DNA of 64,000 bases from Erythrocercus mccallii (lineage: Eukaryota > Chordata > Aves > Passeriformes > Dicruridae). A program made the translations under genes and the position numbers. The stretch is taken from positions 186,001 through 250,000 of the forward strand of contig VZRG01000734.1 of the NCBI GenBank assembly GCA_013397435.1, read 5' to 3'. Below are positions 37,073 through 51,277 of the stretch, piece after piece. Position 1 is the stretch's first letter, and each line of letters begins with the position of its first letter. Below the pieces are notes generated by a model. The model was not told where the DNA came from. It made no database searches and saw nothing but the letters and a program-made list of their open reading frames with translations.

Positions 37073-38177
37073 CAAGATCACTTGAACACTCATCCTGACT
37101 AACTTAGGTTTGACACACAGTTAAGTCTCCTGTTTATGTCACTTCTGAAGTGAATTATAGATACTTGTGTTGATCCAAATTTATGGACAAAGTTATTTGA
37201 TTCTTGAAATAGTTCCTAAATCCTGTTTATAAATTCTGGGATACTTTAGATCAGATGTGTCAGCAAAAGCCAAGACCCCTTTCTTTTTTCTGATAGTGCA
37301 AAGCAGCCATAAACCCAGTTTGGCTGGCCAGTTAAAGTGGATTTACTGGTACTTTGGACTTGAAGCTGCTCAGAGAGTGAGAATGTATCAGTGAATACTT
37401 GTCTGCATGTGGTACATTTCAGATGGATCCTTACAAAAATGCATACTTTCCTCAGAGAGAGGTTTTTGACACTTTATTATCTCTTCCTTCCTTCCAAAAC
37501 AGCTGGATTTGCACCAGTGTCATAGAGATGATGGTCTGTGCTGGTCTTGTCCTGACAATTACAGGTGTCAAAGAGGATCATTAAAGGACTGTTTCATCTG
37601 AAGGTATAAATTAGATGTGGGAAAACTCCTGCATTTTAGACACACATTCAGTCTCTTGTATCAGAGTGTCTGGGCATGTTAAAATCTTTTTCACATGGCT
37701 TAATGTTTCCTGGTGGACAGCCCCAGTGCAGCTGTTGAGCTCATTAGCTCTCAGACATGGAGAATATTTGTGCTGGAAAGAGTATTTATAACTTTCAGAG
37801 GCAAACCAGAGCCAAGAGATTTCAAAACACAGTTTGTACTGGAGTGATACATCTGCTCCCAGATATCCCACTGCAAAAGTTCCTGACTAGTTACTGACAT
37901 TACCAAGACAGCAGGGAATCTAAAAGAAAAAGTGTATTCTAGACTTTGTAGGCCAATCTTGCTTTTGATAAGGGTAAAGAAAGAATTGCTTCCTTGAAGT
38001 GGCAGATCTGTGGTGTTTCCTGGCCAAGGCAAGATAAGAAAGTTCTCATTCCTCTTTAATGCTAAGGAAGTTTGTGCAGAGAGAGAGTGAGGATAATGTT
38101 TCTAGTGCAGTCTTTTATGGAAAGAGTTTAGGGAGGGTCCATGTCGAGGTTTCTAAAAGGTTTAGGTGCTGCAGGGT

Positions 38178-38405
38178 TTCATAGAATGTCCCAACTTGGA
38201 AGGGACCCCCAGGGATCATTAAGACCAACTCCTGGCCCTGCACAGACACCCGAACAATCCCACCCTGTGCCTGAGAGCATCGTCCAAATGCACCTGGATC
38301 TGCAGCAGCCTCAGGGCTATGACCATTCCCTGGGGAGCCTGCTCAGTGCCCAGTACCCTTTGGGTCAAGAACCTTTTCCTGATATCCAGCCTTCTGGAAC
38401 CACTT
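38178..38405 (-). mobile_element. CR1 LINE 3' fragment
   Basis: TCATAGAATGTCCCAACTTG and CTGGCCCTGCACAGACACCC. It is clearly the same subfamily as the copy at 23262. Confidence 0.9.
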
Positions 38406-39966
38406 AAGTCATTGAGGTCTTATCAATACAAACCTACAAAACAAGACAGAGGAGAGAAGGATTTCCAGCAGAACCACTTCCCTGTATTTCCTTTGCCTTC
38501 TTTGAGATCTAGGGATTTCAAACCTTATGGCCCAAAGAAGAACTGGTTTAATATAAAAAAATAAATATCTATTTGGAGACCTCCTGGCAAGTTTTACAGT
38601 ATCACAGGGTTTCTTAGGAAGTTTTTCGGTGCCTGAGAGAACATATTTTCTTTCCCTGCAGAAAAGCTGCAGCTATTTGACATTCTACTGCTCCAGGTGT
38701 AGTTCCTGCTGCACTAACACCGTAGCTCTGAATGATGGATTGCTGTGACCAGCACTGTCCAAATAAAGGGAGCCTCCAGGATTTCCCAGAAATATGAAAT
38801 GGTCACTTTCAGGAATGAGAAGACTCGGAAGACAGTATAACTATGCTACAGTGAATGAGGTACAGTTACTTCCATGAGATAATTCTCCCTGAATATTCCT
38901 AGCTTGATTTCCAATCACATTAAACAATCCAGTCACTTCTCCTTGGCCTCACACATTTTCCTTTTGGTGCTTCCTGACATGTTAGCTACACACATGAGTT
39001 TTTAACCCAATTGTAACTTCTCAGGATTAGCAGGAATGGGATCAGATGGGAACAATCTGCTACTACTTCATCAGCAGGGATGTGAGTTTCACCAAATCTG
39101 GGACTAGCAGCCATGATGAATTATAAAATAGACAGATTATAAATTCCAACAAAGGATGCTGGAAAAGCCTCAAGAAGGAATAAAATAAGCAGAAAGGTCT
39201 ATTTTGAGAAAGAGCTGGATCCAGCTTGTTGCGTTTGAGGAGCCCATGTGAGGGTCTGTATATTTCCACATGAGCATCTGTCCAAGATCCATTCCCTCCT
39301 TCTAGATGCCCCATCCATAGGAAATTTCCATGCATACACAAATTCACAGTTCTGTGAAAAATGCTTTGCTATGTCCCTGGGATGCCCCTAAACCATAAAA
39401 GAAGATTTCAGAGCATGGCTGGAAAATCCTGTCACTTCCTGGACTGATCTGTAGTTTGGGTGTAACAGGAAGGATATGGTCGCTTTCCATAGTCCCGCTG
39501 AGAATTACATCCCAGAATTTTTATAGGTTAGGGTTTGCTTAGCAGGTTCATTCTTACCATGGGACAATCAGTTGGCTGCATTGGATGTGGACAGATCTGA
39601 AAGAGGTTTCCATCTCCACAGGGGGAGAAAACAACACCATGCCCTTAAATTCAAGACTCTGACAGTTATTCCAACCTTCTGCCTCACTTTGATTTCTCCA
39701 AAAGGAGGGAAGTCCATGAATCCAAGGAAACAAGTATTTATTTCCTATATACGAGCCATGAGACTTGACAGCAAAGTGCAGAAAGGAGCAGGAAGGGAGC
39801 ACCTGACACAGCACAGCCTGACCTGACTCCTCCTTTCACTCCTTGAATTCCGAATTCCCTGCTCGTTTCACACACTGGAGCCACACTCAGTTCTTCAGTC
39901 CCGCGCTTCCTGGCCCCAGCCACCTCCCACAGCCATCACTGTGCCTGAACACCAGTCACCTTGTAA

Positions 39967-40012
39967 CAATGTCCTGCTTTCAGGTGGGATAGAGTTAATT
40001 TCTCCACCACAC
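39967..40012 (+). mobile_element. Short LTR-derived fragment
   Basis: AATGTCCTGCTTTCAGGTGG followed by GATAGAGTTAATTTCTCC resembles the start of a widespread bird LTR that opens TGTCCTGGTTTC. Only about 45 bp can be matched by eye. Confidence 0.4.
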
Positions 40013-43000
40013 AAAGCCAAAAAGCTGAGCTCACAATGCAGCAAAATGAGAGAAAAGCATTTAATGTGAGAGGCCAAGCCTCGTCCAGTATCACCCTGAT
40101 CATACCCAGCCTCTTCATCTCTTTGCAGCATTTCTCATTTTCATTGGTGGCCAAAAACAAAAGTCTTGTAACAAGTTGAGCTTTTGTGAGCCCCTGCCCA
40201 TCTTTGAGGATGAAAATTATTAGACTAATATTGAACATGTACCTGTTCTGAACACAGTCCCTTCCAGTTGCACCTTGCAAAGTTTAAGAGCCTGGCCAAG
40301 AATCCCCAGGGAAGCAGCTGCCTATCCCTGACCTCACCACACACAGAAGGATCTACAGTGCAAAGGAGGAACATGCTGGAGGCCACAGTGCATGGGCATG
40401 GCTAAGCCAGGAGCCAGGAGCACAGGGCAGTTCTGCTCAGTCTGCCACATTTCCATCAGCACAGACAGGACAGACATTCCAGTGATTTCAGAGAACAGAG
40501 GGCCCTCTCTGAGCTGCTGTGTACTGCCATGTGTTTCCCTGCTGTCAGTGATTATCCATGGGATTCCCAACAAGGACGTACAGTCACTGACAACATCTGC
40601 TGCAGGGTTTCTGAAGGGGGCTGAGGATGAGCTGTTTATAGCCTTTTGTTTATTTGAACAAGTTCATTGCTTGCCAGAAAAGCTCCCCTCCAAACCCCCC
40701 ACGCTCTCCTGAGCCAGAAGGCAAGGCCCTTCCATCCCACACAGGCTGGTCTGTCCAGCCAGCTCCTCAGGACGCTGTTCTTCCCTTCTCCCAGCTTGCT
40801 AAAAGCAGTGCTGAGCTCAGACAAGAGATTTCACCCACCATTGGGTCTGGGGAACACCAGGGTGGCTGTACCAAAGCCTGGCAAACCCAGCATCCTGCTC
40901 CTGGCAGGAACCACTTGCCTGTGGCATATCAGAGGGATGCCGTATCTTCTTCCACAGATGGGTCTTGCTGGCCGTGCAAGGCCTGATGCAGTACTTGGAT
41001 AAAGGTTTCTTTTCCATGCAGCCAAGTGAGTTCCTGCTGTCCAGTTGTGTCCCCAAACTCCCAGATACTATTTTCAGATAGAGGCAAGGTGATGTGCTCA
41101 GAGTTGGATGAGCTCTGGAGATTCCACATGGACCAAAGAGTGCAAAGACCTGAATTCAGAGATGTTGCAGGATGTTGGGAAAGCCCCAGAACAAGGATCT
41201 GCTCAAGAGGTGGATGTTCAATACAGATCACACAGGATCTGTTCTGTCCTGAACTGTGGGATCACTGTTATCACTCAGAGGCACTTCCAGGGCAGGATGG
41301 GGTAGTGTGCTGGGCTGCCAGCCCTGTTCAGAGTCTGTGACAACATCCAGCTCTCCATCCACATGGGAGTGTAGGATAAGGCTGAGGGAGAAATCAAAGA
41401 GAGCATAGAACACTGAGTCTTTTTCACTCTGCTCCAAAGCTGCTCTAGTGCTCTTTGGTCTTCATTGCTGCAGTTACCAGCAAAGAAATTAGTTAAACAG
41501 CAACAGAGAAAATATAGCTCTGCGAGAAATACTAAAATGGTCATTTCACGTGTCTCAAGGGAACTAAAGAGCCTTGTTTCCCTCTCATCTGCTCACCAGT
41601 TTAAAGGGGATCCATTCAACCCCACAATGAAACTCTTCTAATTCAGAGGTTTAGCTCTGAAAACAGCCTATTTTGGACATTTAGGGATGTCTTGAGGTGC
41701 TGAAGTTGACATCCAAACATCTCCAGTTCATTGAGCAAACACATGCAGCATTTGTGCAGTAATCCATAATTAGAGAGCACTCCTTTGCCCACACTCCATA
41801 TCAGAAGGCTGGCTGCTGTTATATGTATTCCAGGAATATTTACAATTCATGTTGGGTGGGACCTTAACTGCTATCAACATTTAACTGGGGATAAGCAACC
41901 AGCAGATGGATCCAAAATCTGACCCCTATGGATCACATGCCAGAGAATTGGGTGCTGCCAGTTCATTTCCAGTGACTTCCCAGTCAGTCTCAGTAACTAC
42001 AGCATCAAGACTGCCAGGCCAGGGCAGGCTCCAGGGCTCTCAGGTTGACATAGAAGTTGAGAGTGAACCAAAGGTCAGCAGCAATGTCTGAAGAAAGGAA
42101 ACCTTGTTACGGGTTGAGTTTGGTCCCAGGAGGGAGGTAGAGGTGCTCACTCAGGCATTATGGAATCAACAAACAAAGGGATCCAGCCTGATCACAAGGA
42201 AAGAATGACTCTGATCTCCCCTTCCCAAGTGCTATGACCCCACACAGAGAGAGGGAGGGTGAGCAAAGCTAGAGCACAGCCCAGGCACCCCATCGAGGGA
42301 ACTGGGGGTTCCAGACCACAAGAGCAACCCCAGGTTTGTTCACATCCTTCAGGGATACTCTGACTCCACACTGGAAACCAGAGCACTTTGTTTTCAGGGT
42401 GGCTATTCAGAGCTCATGCTCTGCTGTGGCTCTTGTTCTGCATGGCAAACACAAAGCCTACAGTAAGTGAAATTACATGTTGGGCTTGTTTTTAAAAGCA
42501 TTAACATTTATGGAAAACTAGGAATTCATACCAGTTTGGGCTAAATCTGAACAACAGAGAAAATAAATCAGATTGGGCTTCGTGTACATACTTTTCTATT
42601 AAGAAGGTTGTTTACAATACATATTACACTCCAGAATAAATCTGGGATAAACAAAGTTGAACTTTTAATCTTCTCAGTCCTTCATCCTATGAAAAAAACC
42701 TTTTCAAGAGAGAGACAGCCCACCATCTCTTCACTCCACCTTGTTTAACTCCTTGTGAGTATCAGTGCAGACGTGGAGGACAGGATGCTCCCCATCCTGC
42801 ATGTTACTTGGCTGCATGAATGTTTCTCAACACTCCTTCCCTTCCTTTGGTAGTCAAAGTAACACCTTTCCCCAAAGGCAGCAGAACAGCTTGCCTGTGT
42901 GCCAGCTCCAGATCTCTTCTAGCATGCAACAAGCACAAGCAACTCCAGCAGGAAGCAGGAAAAGATGGAATCATTAGTTTGCAGGAATGGTTTAGTACTT

Positions 43001-43770
43001 TTAAAACCAGAACATCTGTTCCCTGTGTCTGAATCCTTGTACTGCAGAGGTTTTATGAGAACACCTTTTTAAGGTCCCCAGTAGCCACCAAAATATCACC
43101 TGTTGGACCATCGGATACATCCGATATTCCACCCTGGATAATGACCAGTTCCTTTCCTAAATTAGTGCAAAGAGAGGTGCTATTTAAAGAATGAAAAGTC
43201 ACACACTAATTTTTGAACTTGCAGGACTTAGAAAGTCATGCTCCTGAAATGTAGGAAACCTAGCATTTTCCAATCCCTACATCACCTTTTTTTTGCCTGC
43301 AAACCCAGAGCCAGCCTGGGAGCTTGCTGGGCATGGTGGAGCTTTTATACTCAACAAACAACAGCACTTTCTACCCAGTGACCAAACACCAAAGACGCAA
43401 ACTGTCTCCTTTGACACAAATACCAAGCCACACACATGTGCCTTGCAACCAAGATTCACTTTGAGGTCCTCGTGACTCAAAGAGAAGCACAAGGGAGCTC
43501 CTTTTGGTCTGGCTCAGTCTCCAGTTGCACAAATTCCTGTATTTCCACTCCTTGTCACCTTCTCACTGTCTCCACAACTTTTTCTGCAGCTGAAATATGG
43601 ATTAGGGAACTGACCTGAAACAAAAATTACCTAACAGGATAAAAAAACAAAAAGGGGATTTTGTCCTGGTTTTCTTTTGGAATTGAGATAATTCCAAAAG
43701 CTAGGCCATCACATAGCCATGCACATGGTACAACAGGATGAGAGAGGGAAACAGTGGTTGTGCAGAAGGG

Positions 43771-43888
43771 ATCAGTCACAGAAAGGAGAATTTGACTGCC
43801 TTCTGAACAATCAGCCACAGCAAGGAGAACATGGCTGGGTTCTGAAAAAATCAGCCACAAGAAGGAGAACATGACTGCAGTTCTGGAA
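43771..43888. repeat. 39-40 bp minisatellite, three copies
   Basis: Three units begin at 43771, 43810 and 43850 with ATCAGYCACA. Each contains a version of AAGGAGAA and a TTCTG near its end. Copies differ by substitutions and a 1-bp length change. Confidence 0.85.
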
Positions 43889-46800
43889 ATGCACTGCTGC
43901 TGTAAAGAAATACTTGTGAAACACAATCCTGCCCCAGTTTGGAGCTATTTGTTTTTCACTGGAAACTTGAGAGCCTGTCCACTGCTGACTGAGAGCCTGC
44001 CACACAGACGAATCTCGCTTGGCTGCCCATTAGCAACAAGGGATCATTGTCCTGCTGGACCACAACATATTTGAGTCTGTCTTTGATACTTTGAATAAAA
44101 ACAACCTGAAAATCTCAACTGAATAACTTGGTTGACAAAAGAAAAACACAAACCTGTTAATGCAACCACTGCTATTAATAACCTTTAAAGACCCAGGCTG
44201 AAAGCTGGGTAAGGCCCACAGGAAGGTGAGAGACAAGCTCCAAGTCTTTGTGCTTCAGGAGAATTTCCTGTCTTGTCAGTGTGAGTTTTCTCTGATCCGG
44301 GGATCAGAGGTGTCCAACCCTTCCTTTCACTCACCGACCATGACATTGGCTGGAGGAAGGGGTGGCTGGGCAGTTTTAATGCTGACACATGGTGACTTAG
44401 GAATTGAATGACTGGGAGAGATGAGCCAAGTTGGATTCAGGGCCTCGAGGATAGAGGGGTAACTCCAGTGAGGATGTGCAGATTAACTCTGGCTCTTTCC
44501 TGAGGGAGCTGTTCCAGCAGGACCTGTCTGTGCTCACCAGAGACCATCCATTGCATGAACAACCTGGGCTGACCATTCCCCACCTGCCTCTGGAGAAGTG
44601 CAATGGAGACTGCTGGGGTCACACCTCACTGCTGGGAGCAGGGAAATTCTGTGGAATGAGCCAAGGCAAATGGCAGAATCCCAGTGGGACTAGTCCTGTG
44701 ATCCTTCTGTTTTCATAGTCCAGGAAGAAAACACTCCCCATCATGCTCTTTTCACCAACAGAGAGACCTCTGGAAATTGGACACCTTCCAATTAGATGGC
44801 CACATATGGATTTAGGAATCTGGGCAATCAGGTTGGTACATGTTCAGTGTAGGGTTTGTCAAAAGCAGATAAAGCATGTCCTTGTTGAAAATCCCTCCTC
44901 CTGCAGTAATGAACACAAGGTGCTGTGGCAATGTTCTTTAATTAGTGCGTGCACTTTGTGAGGTGGGATTCTTTTCTTAGCCCTGTTTTATGGCTGGGAA
45001 AGCCAAGGTACAACCGAAGGCAACATTTCCCAAGGCTCCATTGTGTGCTAGTGCCCAAGCCAGAAACAGATCCTTCTGCTTCTGATTCCCAGTTCCTGCT
45101 CTAATTACCAGAAAATTCCTCTCCTCTATGGCACAGCCAACTGGTTCCAATAATAAATACAAGCTGTTGCAAAGATCAAGTCCATTTTTTCACTGTCTCA
45201 CCCAAAAAAACATTTAATTTTCAAAACAAGGTTTAGCTTTTCACCAGAGAACAGATTTGTTTTTCATTATTCATCTGGTTTTTGATATTTTTTTTTGTCT
45301 GTCTCTCTTTTAAAAAGCCAAACATTCAATCACTCTGTTCAATACAGGGTTCTTAGGCCAGGAGCACTGCAACTATTGTTACCCTATAAATCTTCATTAT
45401 TCTTACTATACATACACTTCTGTATTTTTCACTTTGTTATTTTTATGACTAAAAATGGCACCTTTAGCAAACCTCAAAATGCTTTCCAGAACTAAGAACT
45501 CTGAATCAAATCCTGTAGTCCTGACTTCTGAGAAGAAACAGTTTTTTAAAAAAACTTGTAGCATTCCTTGGTTTATGTACAAAGCAATTAACATTGACCT
45601 ATAACTTTCCAACACTGCTTTAATTATGCCAATTTGTGGTGGTAAAGATAATATTGTTTTACTTACAATCAGATTGTCATAATGGTATCTTATGTTATCT
45701 ATTTCTATATGGGAATATGCCAAATCAGGATAAAAAATATATATATTTTTAAATTGTGCCCACTCAAGCTATGTCAGAACAAAAGATTTGTGAAGGAGCT
45801 TTAATGCTAACAGATACTTCTAGCACATACAGTAATCACTGCTGGGCTAAAAATGAATACAAATGCACACAAAAATTACATTTGTCCTGTTATAAGAGTG
45901 GCAGAATATAATTTCCAGCTTTTCTTTTTATATATCTGTTTTCTTAACCTGGAAATTCAGATTCTGTGAAGGCTGGAAGATTCTCAGAGGAGTAGAAAGT
46001 AACTGAGAATAGTTTTATCACCAAGTTTATGAGAGTAAAGACTGATCTGTTGAAAGGAGAAGCAAATGCTAATTAGATCCTTAAATTCTGTTTTTCATTC
46101 CTCATTCAGCACAAACGACTAACTAACTTTGCAAAGAAAGGATGTTTTGGTTGAAGAACTGAATTACACCAGATTCCCATAAAATCCCACCTTGTCCAAG
46201 AACTAGTACCTCACTGTAAATAGGAGAACTGGGAGATAAAAATTACTTAATCCATTTGGGATAGGTGTTTTATCTCTGCTCTCCTCTTGAACTTCATCTC
46301 ATTAGATGGGGTTGGACACAGTTAATTTTTCAGTACAACAACAGGCAACAAGGGAAGCAGTAACATTAAACTAAGTGCTTTCATGGGTGTTTTTGTTGGG
46401 TTTCCTCAGGTCCAGAGCCCTGTGCTGAGCAGGCAGGTGTAATTCTGAAAGCAACACCACTCCATGGAAAACCCAGGAGCTTTGGGGCTTCCAAACAATC
46501 AAAAGCAGTCAGGGAGGTCAAAGTTCTTCACCTTGGGTCAGGTGCAGCACTAGTGGGCCCGTTAATCTCCCTGACACACAAAAGAAGCAAATTATTAATT
46601 TCTTCTGGATGCCTTTGATAGGGACACCAACTCCCTTCCATCAAAGCCAAAGGATACCTGGAAAATTACTTCAGAGGATTTGAAATTATCTCAATTATAT
46701 TTTCAATACAAAGAACACTGAAACAGCAGAAATAGATGGAAATTTAAAAATCAACCCACACAAAACCTTTGTTGAAAAGACCAAGCCTCTGAAAACTTGT

Positions 46801-47417
46801 TGAACTTTTAGTCTGAAAAAAGAGGGGATTTCTACCTTCCCTTCAGTTTTTCAGCATTCACGAAAACAAGAGCAAGATCAAGAAAAACTGTCACACTGCA
46901 TTCCTGTCCCAGAGCCTGATGAAAACTTGGCAAGCAGAAATAAGGAAACTACAATTTACTTCTCAAACCTCAAGCCAAAGAGTTCAGACAGCAAGGCTTT
47001 ATCCTCTTTACACTTCAAAGAAAAGTTTTCAAGATTCCCACCTCAATTCCCCAATCTATGTTTGTTGGAATCAAAGAAGCAATGCAAATGTTAGATTGAT
47101 TTCTCTGATTTTTTTTTTCAGTGACAAACCACCTCTAAGAAAGCAGCTCTTGGTAAACTGGACTGTTGGCAATCAAGGAAATATTCAAGTGTCTCTCTGT
47201 TCACTGAAATAATCCATTCAGCTGGCCTCTTTGGAGCAGAACATCCCCCCACTGGTCCCCAGAATAGATACTGCTCCATCAAATCCAGAGAATTTCAGAG
47301 ATTTATTGCATTTACTCTGCCCGGATAATCTTAGGTCAGCCTTAGAGACTTAATATACCCTACAGTGGGCAAAACCTACAGGTATTCCATCCTGGAAGAG
47401 GTGTGGATATCACCCCT

Positions 47418-47500
47418 TTCTTCCTTCCTTCCTTCCTTCCTTCCTTCCTTCCTTCCTTCCTTCCTTCCTTCCTTCCTTCCTTCCTTCCTTCCTTCCTTCC
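47418..47500. repeat. (TTCC)n microsatellite, about 20 units
   Basis: An almost perfect CTTC tetranucleotide array of about 83 bp, strictly pyrimidine on the plus strand. Confidence 0.97.
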
Positions 47501-48291
47501 CTTATTCCTTAAGGACTGATGGGGTTTTTTAAATATATAAGGGTTAAATCCTTAGAAAATTCCCTTGAGATCATCTATCCAGTAATTGTAACTGTGATGG
47601 TCTCATTCACAGAAATGGTGAATTTATTCTGGTTTATTCTGTGTAGTCAGTTCCACTGCTACATTGTAAATGTGAAAATTCCCTGAGTCCATGGGAGATT
47701 TGCACATGGCACTGGACATTTCTGCAAGCCAGATCCTTGTACACAGCTATACCTCTCCCACCCATTCAAATTCCCTGCTTCCCAATGCCACTAAATCTCA
47801 TCCCAGAGGAGCAATCTTTCCTTCCTCAAAGACATGATCCAGTCTCCACATGCATTACCTAGCACATGGACACCACATTCAAGGGGTCTGCTGTGGTAAA
47901 AAACTCACAAAACTCCCATGTGAAGTCTCCTGTATAATAAGGGAAAACCTGGAGAAACTTTCTTGAAATGTGTTTGCTGGAAGTTCAGCACACATCCCCA
48001 TCCTTTCTACAGCAGTCAGAGAACAGATTCAGCCTCTTACCTTCCACCACTGTAATACTGTCCTTAGCAAATCCTATCCTTTATCTTTGATTTCTGGATT
48101 AAACAAATCCAGTTCCTCCAGCTTCCTCCATAGCACCAGAGTGTTAGAGCTCTGGTTGTTCTTTCGGGTCTCCTTTGTTCTCCAGTGTCTTCTTCTCTCC
48201 CTCAGTGCACCAATGACTCTCAGAGTGGCATAATTAATCACCACGTGCTTCATGTGACTTTCCTGCTAATACATCCTAGGATAAAAGGTCT

Positions 48292-48316
48292 TTTTTTCTT
48301 TTTTTTTTTTTTTTTC
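48292..48316. repeat. T-rich tract
   Basis: An interrupted poly(T) of about 25 bases. No retroposed gene body adjoins it. Confidence 0.8.
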
Positions 48317-49081
48317 CAAAGCACCAACTGTTAAATTGCGGTCCCCTAAAACCTCCACATCAATCTCTGCTGTGCCACCACTGAGCAAATTCCCATTCCT
48401 ACAAATCCATTCTGGTTTTCCTTGTGTATGCAAGAAAACCTGCTCTACCTGTTCCAGACTTACAGGAAGAAATTAACCAAAAATATATATTATTTCAACT
48501 GCATAAGCTTCTGGGGAGACAAAAGAGAGGAGGGATAGTTTTCTGAAGAGTTTTTTTGGTGCATCTCCAGCACCATCTGGGCAAGGGTAGATTAGTAACT
48601 GCTCCAGAAACTCAGCCATGAGTCCCTCAAGTGTAATTTTTCTGATCAGTGACCATTTGTGGGGTTGTGCAAGACCTTTCCAGCCATCTCCCCTTGATGC
48701 TGTATTTGTAGCTCAGTTTAAAGGCTGCAGGTAAAGCCAAATGTCATATAGCTAGGACCAGACCACCACATGCTTCTGCTCTGGCACCCCATGCTCAGCT
48801 TTGCCATGGCCTCATGATGTGGGTGCCATACTCTACACAAGTCCAGTGCAAAATACATAATCAATGAAGAAAAAACTGAATACATACTGCTTGGAGCTTG
48901 ATCAAACTAGAATGCAAAGAAAGTGCTTTTAACTGCATTTTACAGAAGGGATTAAGAGAAAAGAACCCTGGTTTAGCCCCTGAACGGCAGGCATCTTTTT
49001 GATGTGCTTCAATTAGAACCCTAAAGTGAAGAGCAGCCCTTCTCCCACACATCCTGCACTGCTACACACATACATGCATAG

Positions 49082-49098
49082 ACACACACACACACACA
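49082..49098. repeat. (CA)n microsatellite
   Basis: About eight perfect CA units. Confidence 0.9.
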
Positions 49099-50538
49099 AG
49101 TGTGTACCTGAGTGTCAAGGGTGCAGCAGAGACTTGTCCCAGCTCCTGCAGTGAAAACTGATCACCTGGTACTGCCATCTTTGAGCCATGCTGTTTTCAG
49201 CATGGATGCCCTGATGAATCCACTGTCTCAGCCTCCAGCTCTTCCTCTGTCTCTGCCAGCCTTGCACTGTGCCTTCCCCTGTGCTGGCTCCATTCAAACA
49301 AGGCACTTAAATGACCCGGGTTTTCTGTGCCTTGGAATCATTTGAACAGACTGGGGCTTGTTTTCAGCAGTATCAGAACTGTTGTACGGGGCCACTAGCT
49401 GAACACTTTGGGATGGAAAAGCTCATTTATGTACTTTAACTTGAAACATCATTATCATGAGACCCCACAGCTGATGGTGTATGGATTACAAACATCCCAA
49501 CAGATATCCCAAGAGCTACTCACAATTGAATATCCAGACCCAGGATTAAGTCTGTTCCATGGGATCCTTATAGAGGATGTAAACAAATAAGCCTTGCCAG
49601 TTAGTAAATTATTGCTATGAACACCCAGAACACTCTGACCTTTCCATAAATTCTCCCAGGGTGAATTCCCTGTATTACCAAGGAGGAAAACAAGAAACAG
49701 CCCTCTTTTTGACTCTATTCCTGGTGAATTACATCCACAATCTGAGATGGCCCTTGCTGAATCCTGGTGAGACACAGCAGTCTATGATTTGATCCCTGTG
49801 GAGGATAGATGAGGTCTCCAAAGAATTCCCTCTGAGGAATGAGTAAGGACATCCCTCAGTGAAGACATGAAGAGGATAAAAACTACAGAGGAATGGGGAT
49901 TGACTGATGGTGTGGGAATAAGAATGCAAAACCAACAAGGGAAGCACATGTGTTCCTAGAGAGCAAAACTGACAGCCCTGGCAATAAATTCCTCTGGCCC
50001 CACTTACTCATGGATGTGCTCAGCTATTCCCCACATTGAACTCCTTGTGTTGTTGCACACAGTCATTCCACTCAGAAGCCACTGAACCTGGAAATGCATC
50101 CCTTTAAAGCAAAAAGAATGGACTTTCCTTGTCCTTCAGTCTTGGCTTTATCGGGGGATCTCACAAAACCAACAGATAAATATGAACATAGGACTGTCAC
50201 ATAAATGACTGCACTTCTTCTTAAATAGAAGGCAAGAGAGGACATCAAGTCTCTCCCACTGCACCTTGATTATATACAAGAGACTGGATCTGGATAAGAA
50301 AGCTAGCAGGCACAAATGTATCAATGAGCTTTTACTACAACATTTCAAAAATACTACTGGCAGCTAGAAATCAATCAGAAATTATTTTTACTTCCTGTGA
50401 GATCATGAATCATGCTCATGAGGAACAGCGAATCATCAATAAATAAACAAATAAGAATGTCAAGTCTACAATAATTTGTAAATTTTATGTTGAAAAAGAC
50501 TCCAGATCTCTACATCACTTTAAGCTGCATTATCTTCA

Positions 50539-51277
50539 TGTTGGGGGTTCAGTTTGTTCCTTTGTACTTAGAGAATTTTTCCCCATAAAGTTGCTAGGAG
50601 ACAAAGTACTGAGTGCTTATGGGTGCTTGACGAAAACAAAGAGGTGAGTTTTGGGGTGGATGCTTTCTGATAATGGCCCAGCTGTTAAAACTGGGTGAGG
50701 CAGTGTCTCTTATCTCTTTTACCACCCCTCCTCCCTCCAGGGGGATATATGCTGTTAATGGGCCATTAAGGCCCACCTTAATTACATCATCCCATTGTGA
50801 GATGCTCCACCCAGTGGGAGGGGCCCAGGCGCTCCTACCTAGATAAAAACGGGACTGAGGAACACCAGACATTCCTGTTTCCCCACTGAATCTTCTCTAG
50901 AGGAAGACAGGACCCATTTGTTCACCACTGGACTTTTCTACGGGATCATCTCTACTCCACAGAACCGCATCTGCTACTCCAGGAGGACATATGGACTGCT
51001 TCTAACACCCTGCCCAACAGGGTGTCAGGTCACGTCCCTGACTCTGTCAGGGATTTCCTAGGGTTTTTTTGTTTGTTTTGTTTGCTTGTCTTTCTGTATT
51101 ACTACATTTGTATTTTTAATATTGTTAGTAAAGAACTGCTATCCCTATTCCCAAAGCTTTGCCTGAAAGGCCTTAATTGCAAAATTATAATAACTTGGAG
51201 GGAAGGGGGTTTACATTCTCCATTCTAAGAAAACTCCAGCTTTTCCTGGCAGATACCTGTCTCTTCAAACCAGGACA
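50539..51277 (+). mobile_element. Solo LTR of an endogenous retrovirus, ERVL-like
   Basis: The 739 bp element begins TGTTGGGGG and ends CCAGGACA. It is flanked by a perfect 5-bp target duplication, CTTCA, at 50534-50538 and 51278-51282. It has a TATA-like AGATAAAAA near 50841 and a poly(A)-like AGTAAA near 51128. No internal retroviral sequence or second LTR is present, so it is a solo LTR. Five-base duplications are typical of ERVL-class elements; the class is inferred. Confidence 0.85.

Noticed and set aside
41228..41544. Minus-strand overlapping ORFs preceded by an AACTGCAG acceptor-like site
   Set aside because: Two frames look equally open, the frame at the acceptor is interrupted early, and neither peptide is recognised.
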